From Streptococcus mitis (GTDB lineage: Bacteria > Bacillota > Bacilli > Lactobacillales > Streptococcaceae): DNA of 64,000 nt. Under the pieces are notes generated by a model that was not told the origin of the DNA, searched no databases, and saw only the letters and a program-made list of their open reading frames with translations. Each line of letters opens with the position of its first letter. Within the stretch, counting starts at the first letter, position 1. This document shows, one piece after another, positions 47,103 to 57,932 of this stretch. A program made the position numbers and the translations under genes. The stretch is taken from assembly GCF_009496155.1 (NCBI RefSeq), contig NZ_WIJP01000013.1, positions 4,221 through 68,220 on the forward strand, read 5' to 3'.

Positions 47103-48095
47103 TTATTCTCCTGAAAATTCACGCGCAGTCTGGGCAACTACGTCTGTTTCTAGCATGGTACGAATCTGGCGAATCGTACTATAAACAGCCTTGGCATCGC
47201 TTGAGCCATGAGTCTTGACAACTGGTGCCTTGACACCAAACAAGACTGCTCCACCAACATCTGAGTAGTTGAGCTGTTTTTTCAAACCTCTGAGGCTATC
47301 CTTGAGAAGGAGGGCACCTAGTTTCGCTCGAAGACCACCACCTGTAATAGCGGTCTTGAGCAAGTCCATGATTCCCATAGCTGTCCCTTCGATGGATTTG
47401 AGTACAGCGTTTCCCGTGAAACCATCTGCCACGACAACATCCGCAACGCCATTCATCAAATCACGCGCTTCCACGTTTCCGATAAAGTTCAAACTTTCAT
47501 CAGCCGCCAGCAATTCATAGGTTTCCTTACGAAGCGGGTCGCCCTTACTACTCTCTGTTCCGTTGTTAAGCAAGCCAACGCGTGGTTGCGCAATTCCACG
47601 GACATTTTTAGCATAGAAGGAACCTAGGACAGCGTATTGATGGAGGTGCTGGGCTGTATTTTCCGCATTGGCACCGAGGTCCAGCATGTCAAAACCTTTT
47701 CCATCTACAGTCGGCAAGGTCGACATAAGCCCAGGTCGATCGATATTCTTGATACGACCCACGATGAAAAATCCTGCTGCTAGTAAAGCACCTGTATTCC
47801 CAGCCGAGAGTATAGCATCTGCCTCTCCATCTTTGACAGCCTTGGCCGCCAAGACCATACTGGCATTTTTCTTCTTCCGAATAGCTCTTGTAGGTTCATC
47901 GTCCGAATCAATCTTCTCATCCGTATGGATAATGCTAACGCGCTCTGTCGCTGTCAGATATTGCTTGATTTTAGCTTCATCTCCGTAGAGTTGAACCTCG
48001 ATATCTGAAAAGTCAGCTAGGGCTTGATTGACACCCTCAACGATGGCTTGGGGTGCGTAATCGCCCCCCATGGCATCTACTGCGATTTTTTTCAT
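47103..48095 (-). CDS. plsX: phosphate acyltransferase PlsX
   Basis: A 330-residue enzyme. [18 protein letters not shown] is the N-terminal signature, [12 protein letters not shown] and [13 protein letters not shown] follow. It makes acyl-phosphate from acyl-ACP for phospholipid synthesis at the membrane. Its start overlaps the recO stop by four bases. Confidence 0.96.
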   Translation of the reverse strand: MKKIAVDAMGGDYAPQAIVEGVNQALADFSDIEVQLYGDEAKIKQYLTATERVSIIHTDEKIDSDDEPTRAIRKKKNASMVLAAKAVKDGEADAILSAGNTGALLAAGFFIVGRIKNIDRPGLMSTLPTVDGKGFDMLDLGANAENTAQHLHQYAVLGSFYAKNVRGIAQPRVGLLNNGTESSKGDPLRKETYELLAADESLNFIGNVEARDLMNGVADVVVADGFTGNAVLKSIEGTAMGIMDLLKTAITGGGLRAKLGALLLKDSLRGLKKQLNYSDVGGAVLFGVKAPVVKTHGSSDAKAVYSTIRQIRTMLETDVVAQTAREFSGE

Positions 48096-48862
48096 TTCTT
48101 TTCCTCTTTTAGTAATTGTCCCCAGTCTGCTAGGGAATCAATAAATTTCTTTGATTTTAGGTGAATCCCAACGTACTCTTCATAGAGTTGATCTATAAAC
48201 TGGCGTAGTTCTTGCTTGATTTCAGGCTTGAGCGAAATGGTCTCCAAGGTTTCAAAATCAATAGCTTGAAATTGATTGAGCAGATAAGGGATATTGGGAT
48301 TGAGATGGCAACGTCTCTCATCCTCATGATAATGCTCTGGACAGAGGCAGGCTCCATATTTGAAAGAAAAGTCAAAAGCCTGACCAACCCGATGGCAAAA
48401 GACACACTCATTAAAATTGAGGCTAATCCCAAATCGAGTCAAGATTTGAATTTCAAAAATGTTAGTCAAAACCTGATAATCCAAGCCAGCTTCCATCAAT
48501 TCCAAAGTCTTTTGCAAAAAAGCAAACAAGGGAGCATCCTGCTGATTATCCTGCAAACTAGCATCAGCAAGAGCTGCCACATAGGTCGCATAAGCCATGA
48601 CAAAGAGGTCGCTATTAATCTTGGGAAAAGTCATCACCTCATGATAGTCCTCGATGTAGCTGAGCCCGTCATCATTGATTCGCAGGAGAAATCGTGCCAA
48701 CACCAAGGGTTGAATAACAGGCGCCAGTTTGGATTGACCAGCATGTTTAACGAAAAACATCCGTTTCCCAGCCTGCTCTGTAAAAATCTTGACTAGCTTG
48801 TCATCCTCACGAAAATTGCGATTGTAGAGCACCAAGCCTTGACTCGTGATAGACTGAATCAT
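48092..48862 (-). CDS. recO: DNA repair protein RecO
   Basis: A 256-residue protein with an N-terminal OB-fold ([20 protein letters not shown]) and a central cysteine cluster (NECVFCHR ... [12 protein letters not shown]) of the RecO zinc site. It loads RecA on SSB-coated single strands with RecR. Start and stop overlap the flanking genes by four bases each. Confidence 0.93.
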   Translation of the reverse strand: MIQSITSQGLVLYNRNFREDDKLVKIFTEQAGKRMFFVKHAGQSKLAPVIQPLVLARFLLRINDDGLSYIEDYHEVMTFPKINSDLFVMAYATYVAALADASLQDNQQDAPLFAFLQKTLELMEAGLDYQVLTNIFEIQILTRFGISLNFNECVFCHRVGQAFDFSFKYGACLCPEHYHEDERRCHLNPNIPYLLNQFQAIDFETLETISLKPEIKQELRQFIDQLYEEYVGIHLKSKKFIDSLADWGQLLKEEKK

Positions 48863-50028
48863 GCTTCTCTCATGTACTCCTCAAGTCGTTTCATGGCTTC
48901 TTTGATCGTCTCCATGCTGGCTGCATAAGACAGACGAACATATCCTTCTCCGTAGCGACCAAAAGCTGCACCAGGGATAAAGGCAACAGCCTTCTTCTGG
49001 GCAAAATCTTTCAGAAAAGCAAAAGAATCTTGATTGTAACCCGCTGGAATCTTAGCAAAGATATAGAAGGCACCGTCTGGTTTGATAATCTCAAAACCAA
49101 GAGCAGTCATTTTCTCGATAATATAGTCCCGACGCTGGATGTATTCCTTCTTCATAGGTTCCGCATCGTTTTTACCAGCCGTCAAGGCTTCTACCGCAGC
49201 ATGTTGAGCCATGGTATTTGCGGCAGTAACCAAATATTGGTGACTCTTGATTAACTGGGCTGTAAAGGCCGCAGGAGCAAAAATCAGCCCCAAACGCCAA
49301 CCTGTCATGGCATGCGATTTAGACAAACCATTGATGATAATAGCCTGATCTCTCAACATGGTTCCCAGAGACACATGGGCTTCCCCTGTGTAGGTCAATT
49401 CTGAGTAAACCTCATCACAGACAACGAAAATCTCATACTTGCGTAAAACAGCTGCCAAAGCTTCCAACTGCTCCCGATTATAAGTAATTCCTGTCGGATT
49501 GGCTGGATAATTGAGAATAACCGCCTTGAGCTTGTCACCCTGCTCCAAAATGGCCTTTTCCAACATCTCAGGAGTCAAGACAAACCCATTTTCAGTTGTG
49601 TCAATCTCGACAATCTCTGCCCCAACTAGATTGACAATTGGCTCATAGCCTGGATAGGCAGGAGCTGGCAAGAGCACCTTGTCTCCCTCTTCCAAAATAG
49701 CTGTCAAAGTAGCAGATAAGGCCTCTGTCGCCCCAATTGTAACCAAGATTTCATTTTCAGGAGCATAGTCCAGTTGGTACTTTTCCTTAACAAAGTCACT
49801 GGCTGCCTGACGTAGAGTCAGCAGACCACTCATCCCTGTATAGTAGGATTGGTTCTGATCAATCGCTCGCTTGGCCGCCTCCTTGACATGATCTGGCGTT
49901 GTAAAGTCAGGTTCCCCCAAAGTCAAACGCAAGACCCCAGGAATCTCCGAAATAGCCTGGTCAAACTGACGAATCAACGAAACTTGAATCTTATCTAACT
50001 GTTTATTAAAGCGCTTAGTTAAGTCCAT
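48859..50028 (-). CDS. araT: class I/II PLP-dependent aminotransferase (AraT-like)
   Basis: A 389-residue aminotransferase. The PLP lysine is in [17 protein letters not shown] (about residue 235); NYPANPTG and [11 protein letters not shown] contact the cofactor. In streptococci the gene at this position encodes an aromatic-type aminotransferase; exact substrates are inferred. It overlaps recO. Confidence 0.88.
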   Translation of the reverse strand: MDLTKRFNKQLDKIQVSLIRQFDQAISEIPGVLRLTLGEPDFTTPDHVKEAAKRAIDQNQSYYTGMSGLLTLRQAASDFVKEKYQLDYAPENEILVTIGATEALSATLTAILEEGDKVLLPAPAYPGYEPIVNLVGAEIVEIDTTENGFVLTPEMLEKAILEQGDKLKAVILNYPANPTGITYNREQLEALAAVLRKYEIFVVCDEVYSELTYTGEAHVSLGTMLRDQAIIINGLSKSHAMTGWRLGLIFAPAAFTAQLIKSHQYLVTAANTMAQHAAVEALTAGKNDAEPMKKEYIQRRDYIIEKMTALGFEIIKPDGAFYIFAKIPAGYNQDSFAFLKDFAQKKAVAFIPGAAFGRYGEGYVRLSYAASMETIKEAMKRLEEYMREA

Positions 50029-50176
50029 AGATACCTCCTACTTTCAAAACGTATCTCTATTATACTACAAAAGCCCCCCGACCGCAAAAATACATTATAG
50101 AATAGCTTTCCACTTTCTATTTTACTTTTCCTGTTGACAGGTCTATAATGGTAACAGATTCTATTTGGAGGTTTTT

Positions 50177-51187
50177 ATGTCATTTCTATCAAAAAATGGA
50201 GCAGGTATCTTGGCCTGCTTTCTCATTTCTATCGTATCTTGGTACTTAGGAGGATTCTTCCCTGTTATTGGCGCGCCCGTTTTTGCCATTTTCATAGGTA
50301 TGCTCCTACATCCCTTTCTCTCGTCCTATAAACAACTGGATGCTGGGTTGACCTTTAGTTCTAAAAAATTGCTCCAATATGCCGTTGTCTTGCTTGGTTT
50401 TGGTCTCAATATCTCTCAAGTCTTCGCAGTCGGGCAATCTTCACTCCCTGTTATCCTTTCCACCATCTCAATAGCCTTGATTGTTGCCTATCTCTTCCAG
50501 CGTTTCTTTGCAATGGACACAAAACTGGCTACCTTGATTGGAGTGGGTTCTTCCATCTGTGGGGGCTCTGCCATTGCAGCGACAGCGCCCGTTATCCATG
50601 CAAAGGAAAAGGAAGTAGCCCAAGCCATCTCCGTTATCTTTTTCTTCAACGTCTTGGCTGCGCTCATCTTTCCAACCCTAGGCACCTGGCTTCATCTATC
50701 CAATGACGGCTTCGCCCTCTTTGCAGGAACTGCAGTCAACGATACTTCCTCTGTAACGGCTACCGCCAGCTCTTGGGACAGTCTCTACCAGACTAATACC
50801 CTCGAATCCGCAACCATTGTCAAACTTACGCGGACACTGGCTATCATCCCCATCACTCTCTTTCTCTCCTACTGGCAAAGTCGCGAGCAAAAAAATAAGC
50901 AAGGATTACAACTGAAAAAAGTCTTCCCACTTTTTATCCTTTACTTTATCCTTGCATCTCTCCTAACCACCCTGCTGACCTCTCTCGGTGTGTCCAGTAG
51001 TTTCTTTACCCCTCTCAAACAACTCTCCAAATTCCTCATTATCATGGCCATGAGTGCTATCGGTCTCAAAACCAATCTGGTAGCTATGGTCAAATCCAGT
51101 GGAAAATCCATTATTCTCGGAGCCATCTGCTGGATTGCCATCATCCTCACCAGTCTTGGTATGCAGATCCTTATCGGCATTTTCTAA
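50177..51187 (+). CDS. YeiH/UPF0324 family putative sulfate exporter
   Basis: A 336-residue membrane protein with about ten membrane segments. Family sequences are [33 protein letters not shown] and [17 protein letters not shown]. The family is annotated as putative anion (sulfate) exporters, with little direct evidence. ATG at 50177 has TTGGAGGTTTTT. A palindrome CTGTTGACAG and TATAAT (about 50142-50156) lie upstream. It is a lone plus-strand gene. Confidence 0.85.
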   Translation: MSFLSKNGAGILACFLISIVSWYLGGFFPVIGAPVFAIFIGMLLHPFLSSYKQLDAGLTFSSKKLLQYAVVLLGFGLNISQVFAVGQSSLPVILSTISIALIVAYLFQRFFAMDTKLATLIGVGSSICGGSAIAATAPVIHAKEKEVAQAISVIFFFNVLAALIFPTLGTWLHLSNDGFALFAGTAVNDTSSVTATASSWDSLYQTNTLESATIVKLTRTLAIIPITLFLSYWQSREQKNKQGLQLKKVFPLFILYFILASLLTTLLTSLGVSSSFFTPLKQLSKFLIIMAMSAIGLKTNLVAMVKSSGKSIILGAICWIAIILTSLGMQILIGIF

Positions 51188-51382
51188 CACTCTTCTAAAA
51201 TCTCTTCAAGCCACGTCAACGTCGCCTTACCGTAGGTATGGTTACTGACTTCGTCAGTTCTATCCACAACCTCAAAACAGTGTTTCGAGCTGACTTCGTC
51301 AGTTCTATCTGCAACTTCAAAATAGTGTTTTGAGCAACCTGCGGCTAGTTTCCTCTTTGCTCTTTGATTTTCATTGAGTATA
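51187..51382 (-). repeat. BOX element, inverted (boxC-boxB-boxB-boxA)
   Basis: Read on the minus strand it starts TATACTCAATGAAAATC, has two boxB units (AAAACACTATTTTGAAG and TCGAAACACTGTTTTGAG) and ends in the boxC tail. It lies between convergent genes. Confidence 0.9.
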
Positions 51383-51414
51383 ACACAAAAGGTAGCCCAC
51401 CAGCTACCTTTTTC

Positions 51415-51852
51415 TTATGCTTCCTCAATCAAGCGTGTATGTTCTCTCTTGATACAGCGATTCATCACAATGTCATCGCATCCACCAGCACGCAAAATAT
51501 CTTCTGCTTCCAGACTTTCAAGTCCCAGCTGTGCCCAAAAAATCTTGGCATTAGCCTTGAGAAAATCACGCGCCACATCTGGCAAAAACTCACTGCGACG
51601 GTAAACATTGACAATATCTACAGGAAAAGGAATCTCTGCTAGGCTAGCATAAGCCTTTTCACCCAAGATTTCGCCACCTGCCGCCTTGGGATTGACTGGG
51701 ATGATTTTATAACCCCGCGCCTGCATTTCCTTGGTCACTCGATTGCTGGTTGTTTCCTCGCGGTCAGACAAACCCACCACAGCAAGGGTTTTACTCGTTG
51801 CTAGATACTGACGAATCACGCCATCACTTGGATTGATAAATTCTTGACTCAT
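51415..51852 (-). CDS. CoA-binding domain protein (YccU-like)
   Basis: A 145-residue CoA-binding Rossmann protein. LAVVGLSDREETTSNRVTKE (about residue 18) and YKIIPVNPKAAGGEILGEKA form the nucleotide site; the rest follows the succinyl-CoA synthetase alpha-like fold. The function is unknown in this family. It is a single gene before polA. Confidence 0.85.
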   Translation of the reverse strand: MSQEFINPSDGVIRQYLATSKTLAVVGLSDREETTSNRVTKEMQARGYKIIPVNPKAAGGEILGEKAYASLAEIPFPVDIVNVYRRSEFLPDVARDFLKANAKIFWAQLGLESLEAEDILRAGGCDDIVMNRCIKREHTRLIEEA

Positions 51853-51936
51853 AGAAATCCTCCTTTTTCATCAGTATAGCACATTTTGAAAAGGCTTGCA
51901 TAATTCTACTACAAAAAAGGAGGACTAGCCCCCTTT

Positions 51937-54570
51937 TTATTTAGCCTCGTACCAGGTTGCCCCTTCATTTTCATCTGCGATGAGGGGAACACTGAGTTGA
52001 ATGGCTTCTTCCATGGTTTGTTTGACCAATTTTTTCATCTCTGCCAATTCAGACTTAGGAACTTCAAGGACGATTTCATCGTGCACTTGTAACAGCATCT
52101 TAGTCTGATAACCACCTGCAACCAATGCTTTATCTAGCTGAATCATAGCAATCTTGAGAATATCTGCCGCCGAACCCTGAATAGGAGAGTTGATGGCCGT
52201 TCGCTCTGCAAAACCACGAATATTGAAGTTACGCGAATTGATATCTGGCAACTCACGACGACGCTTGAAGAGGGTCTCTACATAGCCCTTATCACGCGCC
52301 TCACGCACCACTTCATCCATGTAGTTTTTAATACCTGGGAAGCGTTCAAAGTAGGTATCAATATAGGCTTTGGCTTCCTTACGGCTAATGCCTAAATTAT
52401 TAGACAAACCAAAATCTGAAATCCCGTAAACCACTCCAAAGTTAACCGCCTTGGCATTGCGACGGTCGTTTGCAGTCACATCCTCAGGACGCTCAATGCC
52501 AAAGACCCGCATGGCTGTCGAAGTATGAATGTCAGCACCCTCTTGGAAGGCCTTAATCAAGTGCTCATCCTTAGAAATATGCGCCAAAACGCGCAATTCA
52601 ATCTGTGAATAGTCGGAGCTGAGAAGGACACTATCCTCCCACTCAGGTACAAAAGCTTTACGAATGAGACGCCCCTGTTCCAAACGCACAGGAATATTTT
52701 GCAAGTTTGGATCCACACTAGACAGACGCCCAGTCTGGGTCAAATCCTGCACATAGCGAGTATGAATCTTGCCATCAGCCAAAATCCAGTCCTGCAAGCC
52801 AATCACATAAGTAGACTGAATCTTGGCAATCTGACGGTAGTCTAGGATTTTCTTAACAATCGGAGCAATAGGAGCCAGGCGCTCCAAGACATCCACCGCT
52901 GTCGAATAACCTGTCTTGGTTTTCTTAGTGTATTCTAAAGGTAACCCCAATTTTTCAAAGAGAAGGACACCCAACTGCTTAGGCGAGTTGATATTAAATT
53001 CTTCACCAGCCAGTTCATAAATCTCCTGAGTTAGTTTTTCAATGACAAGCTCATTTTCAACCTGCATCTCAAGCAAGGTCTCTTTCTTGACCGTAATACC
53101 AGCAATTTCCATCTTAGCAAGGACAAAGGCTAGAGGTTGCTCCATATCATAAAGAAGCTCTAATTGCCCATTTTCACTGAGTTTTTCAAGTAAAACAGGT
53201 TCTGTTTCGACCAAAACAGCAAGCTTACGAGCCAAGTGCTCCAAGAATTTCTCACGTTCAGGAATAGCCTTCTTGACTCCCTTACCATAGAAAGTCTCAT
53301 CATCAACCAAATAAGTCTGACCATAAAGACTAGCAATAGTCGCAATTTCATTGCCCTCCACAGTCGAAAGGAGGTATTTAGCCAAACGACTGTCAAAAGC
53401 AGGCGCCTGCAAATCCACACCAAAACGATGCAAGAGAACTTTAGCCTTCTTAAAGTCATAAACTCTCAGAGGGGTTTTTTCTAGAAAATCCTTGAAAATA
53501 GGCTCTTGCAACAGCTCAAGCTTGTCTGTTGCATAGAGCTTATAGCCACAAGACCAAGCAAAACCAACCAAATCATCCGTATGGTAATTCTCACCAAAAA
53601 GCTCAAAATGGAAGATAGACTCTTCACTCAGCATATCTTGACTAACTTGATCAACGATAGTAAAGTCCAAACTCTCAGCCACATCAGCTGACGACACATT
53701 TAAAGCCTGTTTGAGCTGTTTAAAACCCATCTCATCGTAGAATTTCCCAAGATTTTCCACATCTGGACCACTATAGACCAAATCCTCCAAACTAATCTCA
53801 ATCGGTGCCTTGGTATCAATGGTCGCCAGTGTTTTTGACAAAAAAGCCTGTTCCTTGTCATTGATGAGATTTTCCTTCATCTTAGAAGCCTTCATCCCAT
53901 CAATATTTTCATAAATCCCCTCAAGCGAACCATGCTCCAGCAAGAGCTTGATACCCGTCTTTTCACCAATTTTAGTAACTCCAGGGATATTATCCGACTT
54001 ATCACCCATGAGCGCCTTGAGATCGATAAACTGAGTCGGTGTGATGCTCATCTTTTCCATAAGATATTCTGGCGTAAAGGCCTCAAACTCAGCCACACCT
54101 TTCTTGGAAATTTCAACCACCGTATGCTCATCCGTCAGCTGAATCAAATCCTTGTCCCCACTGACAATGGTAATATCAAAACCATCTTGCTCAGCTAGTT
54201 TATCCAGTGTACCAATGATGTCATCCGCCTCATACTGAGCCAACTCATAGTGACGAATTCCCATATAATCCAGTAACTCACGAATGAAGGGAAATTGCTC
54301 ACGAAACTCATCGGGAGTCTTAGCTCGACCACCCTTATAGTCCGCATACATCTCTGTACGGAAGGTCGTCTTTCCCGCATCAAAAGCCACCAAAATATGA
54401 CTAGGCTCAATCCGTTCCAATAAATGACTTAACATCAACTGAAAGCCATAAATGGCATTGGTATGCAAGCCAGCCGCATTCTTAAAACGGTCCAACTGTT
54501 GATAGAGCGCAAAAAAAGCCCGAAAAGCAACAGAAGACCCATCAATTAATAATAATTTTTTCTTATCCAT
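51937..54570 (-). CDS. polA: DNA polymerase I
   Basis: An 877-residue polymerase with an N-terminal 5' nuclease (LLLIDGSSVAFRAFFAL; ALMGDKSDNIPGV), a degenerate 3'-5' exonuclease-like domain (FDSRLAKYLLS) and a C-terminal polymerase (LLSSDYSQIELRVLAHIS; RRNAKAVNFGVVYGISDFG; QVHDEIVLEVP). It processes Okazaki fragments and repair gaps. ATG at 54570 lacks a Shine-Dalgarno sequence: TATAAT ends six bases before it, so the mRNA may be leaderless. Confidence 0.96.
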   Translation of the reverse strand: MDKKKLLLIDGSSVAFRAFFALYQQLDRFKNAAGLHTNAIYGFQLMLSHLLERIEPSHILVAFDAGKTTFRTEMYADYKGGRAKTPDEFREQFPFIRELLDYMGIRHYELAQYEADDIIGTLDKLAEQDGFDITIVSGDKDLIQLTDEHTVVEISKKGVAEFEAFTPEYLMEKMSITPTQFIDLKALMGDKSDNIPGVTKIGEKTGIKLLLEHGSLEGIYENIDGMKASKMKENLINDKEQAFLSKTLATIDTKAPIEISLEDLVYSGPDVENLGKFYDEMGFKQLKQALNVSSADVAESLDFTIVDQVSQDMLSEESIFHFELFGENYHTDDLVGFAWSCGYKLYATDKLELLQEPIFKDFLEKTPLRVYDFKKAKVLLHRFGVDLQAPAFDSRLAKYLLSTVEGNEIATIASLYGQTYLVDDETFYGKGVKKAIPEREKFLEHLARKLAVLVETEPVLLEKLSENGQLELLYDMEQPLAFVLAKMEIAGITVKKETLLEMQVENELVIEKLTQEIYELAGEEFNINSPKQLGVLLFEKLGLPLEYTKKTKTGYSTAVDVLERLAPIAPIVKKILDYRQIAKIQSTYVIGLQDWILADGKIHTRYVQDLTQTGRLSSVDPNLQNIPVRLEQGRLIRKAFVPEWEDSVLLSSDYSQIELRVLAHISKDEHLIKAFQEGADIHTSTAMRVFGIERPEDVTANDRRNAKAVNFGVVYGISDFGLSNNLGISRKEAKAYIDTYFERFPGIKNYMDEVVREARDKGYVETLFKRRRELPDINSRNFNIRGFAERTAINSPIQGSAADILKIAMIQLDKALVAGGYQTKMLLQVHDEIVLEVPKSELAEMKKLVKQTMEEAIQLSVPLIADENEGATWYEAK

Positions 54571-54576
54571 ACACCC

Positions 54577-54582
54577 ATTATA
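54577..54582 (-). promoter_or_regulatory. -10 box immediately before polA
   Basis: TATAAT is followed by GGGTGT and the ATG. The -35 region is weak (TGGTAT-like). Confidence 0.5.
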
Positions 54583-54652
54583 AAGGAAAGCATCAAAAAA
54601 TACCATTGGGAAGAGTTAGACCAAGTATTTTTCATACTTTTCCCTAATATAA

Positions 54653-55138
54653 TCATTTAGTTTTAAAAAAGCGCTCCAAGCATTCAAAAACATTTGGGAC
54701 TTCCCTTAATAAATCTGTTACTTCCTTTTTCAAGATAGCCCAAGATTGCTCAATAGGATTCAAATCCGGTGAATAAGGTGGTAGAGGTAAGAAAAAGTGT
54801 TTATCTTAAATGCAAAGTTCATCCAAAATGTTCTTGGGATGAAAACTAGCATTGTCCATAACAATAACATGAGATGGCTTTAAAGCTGCCCATACTGAAG
54901 GGACAGCACAAGCAAAATGTGCCGCAATTTCCCGTAAGAAAGCATCTGGATGAGCCTCTACAAAGGCCTTCAACTCCTCCAAAGGGATTTTCCGATTTTT
55001 GACGACTCGCTTTTTCCGCTATAAGTGTCCTTGTTCACGTCTTTCTTTTCCCAAGTGAAGAGAGTTCTGACGCCAACATCAAAAGCCTTGGGCACCTTGA
55101 CATGGCTGTGTCCCTCTTTGATGTAATCTAATGCTCCT
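54653..55138 (-). mobile_element. IS630-family transposase remnant
   Basis: Minus-strand frames encode DYIKEGHSHVKVPKAFDVGV and LEELKAFVEAHPDAFLREIA, then after a deletion HVIVMDNASFHPKNILDELC, a stop, and FFLPLPPYSPDLNPIEQSWA with the DDE-family C-terminus ending FFKTK. Start, middle part and frame are lost. The catalytic MDNASFH and DLNPIE parts are still visible. It is a different IS630 lineage from the remnant at 1989. Confidence 0.85.
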
Positions 55139-55154
55139 TATTTAAAATCTGTAC

Positions 55155-55261
55155 TATAGTAGATTGAATATAGTACAGGATATTTTGATTGCTAAAAAAT
55201 TTTTAGAAATTCATTTTTCTTTTCTAATCAATTTGTTTACATCTTATTTCAATCCATTATA
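55155..55261. repeat. RUP element
   Basis: A 107-bp element starting TATAGTAGATTGAATATAG and ending TTTCAATCCATTATA; inverted relative to, and homologous with, the element at 1883-1988. It abuts the IS630 remnant. Confidence 0.8.
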
Positions 55262-55327
55262 TATGCCATAGCTTTACTATGATATGCTTTTTTAAAACTA
55301 AGCAATTATATTTATAAACCATGACAT

Positions 55328-55370
55328 AAAAAAAGGAGCATCTCCAACTACGGAAATGCTCCTTTTTTTT
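55328..55370. terminator. strong bidirectional terminator after prs
   Basis: AAAAAAAGGAGCAT and ATGCTCCTTTTTTT enclose an inner TCC/GGA pair; T-tracts lie on both strands. Confidence 0.9.
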
Positions 55371-55408
55371 GATAGTTAGAAGCGAGTTTTTACCCAGCCT
55401 CTTGGTCA

Positions 55409-56377
55409 TTAAATCTTTTTCTCAATACTGAAAAGTGGAGAAAGTGGGCGTTTTTCATGGATACGTACAATAGCATCACCCAGTAGATGAGCAATCGAAA
55501 TCTGTTCAATCTTATCAATCAAACGCTCTTCTGACAGATAGATGGTATCCAAAACAACCAATTTCTTGATAGCTGAATTTTGGATATTGTCCATAGCTGG
55601 ACCAGAAAGAACTGGGTGCGTACAGCTTGCATAGACTTCAACAGCACCAGCTTCTGCAAGAGCATCTGCCGCATGACAAATCGTTCCAGCTGTATCAATC
55701 ATATCATCAATCAAGATACAAGTCTTGCCTTCGACCTTACCGATGATGTTCATGACTTCACTAGTATTCATCTTATCAACGCTACGACGTTTGTCAATGA
55801 TAGCAATAGATGTTTTCAAAAATTCTGCCAACTTACGAGCACGAGTCACCCCTCCATGGTCTGGACTGACAACCACATAGTCAGAACCAACCATACCACG
55901 ACGCTCAAAATAATCCGCAATCAGAGGAGCTCCCATCAAATGATCCACAGGAATATCAAAGAATCCTTGAATCTGCGCAGCATGCAAGTCGATGGTCAAT
56001 AAACGATCCACTCCAGCTACTTCAAGCATATTTGCGACAAGTTTTGAAGTGATTGGCTCACGCGCTCTCGCCTTTCTATCCTGACGTGCATACCCATAGT
56101 AAGGCATGACAACATTGACAGATTCTGCACTCGCACGCTTCAAAGCATCCACCATAATCAAAATTTCAAGTAGATTGTCATTTACAGGCGAGCTAGTTGA
56201 TTGTAGGATAAAGACGTGTTTCCCACGGATTGATTCTTCGATGTTGACCTGAATCTCTCCATCTGAAAATTGGCGAACACTTGATTTCCCCAACTCTATC
56301 CCAATCTCCTGCGCCACACGTTCTGCCAATTCTTGATTAGAAGAAAGGGCAAACAGCTTTAAATCAGAAAAAGACAT
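55409..56377 (-). CDS. prs: ribose-phosphate pyrophosphokinase
   Basis: A 322-residue PRPP synthetase. [18 protein letters not shown] is the metal/ATP signature, [13 protein letters not shown] the ribose-phosphate loop. It supplies PRPP for the purine genes in this window. ATG at 56377 has GGAGGAAATC and gives the standard length ([13 protein letters not shown]). Confidence 0.95.
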   Translation of the reverse strand: MSFSDLKLFALSSNQELAERVAQEIGIELGKSSVRQFSDGEIQVNIEESIRGKHVFILQSTSSPVNDNLLEILIMVDALKRASAESVNVVMPYYGYARQDRKARAREPITSKLVANMLEVAGVDRLLTIDLHAAQIQGFFDIPVDHLMGAPLIADYFERRGMVGSDYVVVSPDHGGVTRARKLAEFLKTSIAIIDKRRSVDKMNTSEVMNIIGKVEGKTCILIDDMIDTAGTICHAADALAEAGAVEVYASCTHPVLSGPAMDNIQNSAIKKLVVLDTIYLSEERLIDKIEQISIAHLLGDAIVRIHEKRPLSPLFSIEKKI

Positions 56378-56522
56378 GATTTCCTCCGGTATATATGTAT
56401 CGCTTGTGCTTTTCACAAGATTTTTCCATCTACCATTGTAGCTCTTTTTGCACTATTTTTCAATCAAAAATAAAAGAAGGACACCATATTTGTACCCTTG
56501 CATCATTCTTTTGAAAAATATT

Positions 56523-57338
56523 CTAGTTCATTATCTCATCGTTCTTCTCAACAAAGCGATAAGCCTGATAAAAACCGTAAAGAGCAATAGCTGTAACTAC
56601 TGGAATCGCTAGTGGCAACTCTGTCTCCAATTCCACAAAAGGAGAATTAAACAGGAAGTGAGTTCCCAAGGCTAAACCTAGGAAAATAAGCCCCTCTTTC
56701 TTACCAACCTTCTGTCCTTTATAGGCTCTGTAAAGTAAGTAAACACCTACTACAGCTAGACCTGAAAAAGTCCAGTGAGAGGCAATTCCTGAAATGATAC
56801 GCTCTAAAATTCTCGAAATAGTAAAGTCAAAGCCCTCTGGCAAATCCGTACGAATGTAGCTAATATCCTCAATCATTTGGAAACCCAAACCAGAAGCAAT
56901 TCCTAGTAAAAACAAAGATTTTAATTTTCGCACAGGAATCAAAGCCAAAACAAAAACAAGTGGCAATAATTTCAAGGGCTCTTCTACCAAAGGAGCCACA
57001 ATAGCACTTTCAAAGGCATTTAAAAATGCACTATCTGGAAAAAGAACCCCCAGCAAATCATGGATATAGGTATTAGCAAAGCTAGACAACCAGCCTGAAA
57101 GGAACATCCCACCCAATAAAGACAGAATCAAAGCGTTCTTTGGCAATTCCCATTTTTTCCCAATACGGAAAAGGAAATAAAGAGCCGGAATCATGTAAAA
57201 GAGAGCTAGAAAGATAGAAACTCCCATTAAGCCATATTCCGCACCTGACATCGAACCATCCGTATAGTAGATGGTTTCATACTGCAAACCAATACATAGC
57301 AATAACATAAAAATAAATAAAATACTGTTTTTCTTCAT
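56523..57338 (-). CDS. PrsW-family intramembrane metalloprotease
   Basis: A 271-residue protein with about eight membrane segments. The PrsW motifs are visible: APLVEEPLKLLPL (E-E-x-x-K), GFQMIEDISYI (E-D) and a histidine in ASHWTFSGLAVVG, with a late GTHFLFNSP. PrsW proteases cut anti-sigma or regulatory membrane proteins; the substrate here is unknown. It lies between prs and the carbonic anhydrase gene. Confidence 0.82.
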   Translation of the reverse strand: MKKNSILFIFMLLLCIGLQYETIYYTDGSMSGAEYGLMGVSIFLALFYMIPALYFLFRIGKKWELPKNALILSLLGGMFLSGWLSSFANTYIHDLLGVLFPDSAFLNAFESAIVAPLVEEPLKLLPLVFVLALIPVRKLKSLFLLGIASGLGFQMIEDISYIRTDLPEGFDFTISRILERIISGIASHWTFSGLAVVGVYLLYRAYKGQKVGKKEGLIFLGLALGTHFLFNSPFVELETELPLAIPVVTAIALYGFYQAYRFVEKNDEIMN

Positions 57339-57362
57339 ACACTTTCTTTCTAAATGAATTTT

Positions 57363-57860
57363 TTACAATTCTACGACTGTCATACTTCCTGTATCCACAT
57401 CGTAAATAGCACCAGAAATAATGACATCATCTGGTATTAGGGGAGACTCGATAAGGAGTTGCATGTCCTCACGTACACTCTCCTCTATATCTTGAAAGGG
57501 CAAAAAGTCCTGGTCTGACACATCGACACCTAGTTCCTCTTTTAAATACTCCTGAAAAGGCCCATTTTCAAATGTCTGAGCACCACAGTCTGTATGGTGC
57601 AATACCACAATCTCTCTTGTCCCCATTTGTTGCTGGGAAATCACCAGAGAACGAATCATGTCTTCTGTCACTCGACCACCTGCATTCCGCAAGATATGAG
57701 CATCCCCAAGTGCCAATCCCAAAGCTTGCGCAACGTGCAGACGAGAGTCCATACAGGTCACAATAGCCACTCTTGTTTTGGGTTTAAGTGGCAGATTTAA
57801 CTGCCCATGTAGGGCAACATAAGCCTGATTGGCTTGCATAAACTGTTCAAAATACGACAC
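57363..57860 (-). CDS. beta-class carbonic anhydrase
   Basis: A 165-residue enzyme. Zinc ligands and the dyad are visible in IVTCMDSRLHV (Cys, Asp-Arg) and VVLHHTDCGAQTF (His, Cys). It hydrates CO2 to bicarbonate, needed for example by PurK and for fatty acid synthesis. GTG at 57860 is chosen because GAGGAGG lies seven bases ahead and the product then begins SYFEQFMQANQAYVALHG as in pneumococcal homologues. Confidence 0.88.
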   Translation of the reverse strand: MSYFEQFMQANQAYVALHGQLNLPLKPKTRVAIVTCMDSRLHVAQALGLALGDAHILRNAGGRVTEDMIRSLVISQQQMGTREIVVLHHTDCGAQTFENGPFQEYLKEELGVDVSDQDFLPFQDIEESVREDMQLLIESPLIPDDVIISGAIYDVDTGSMTVVEL

Positions 57861-57932
57861 GATTCCCTCCTCGAAAATTTGATAGTCAAATATTTCTCCT
57901 ATCTTATCATTTTTAAGAGGATTTGTCACAGA

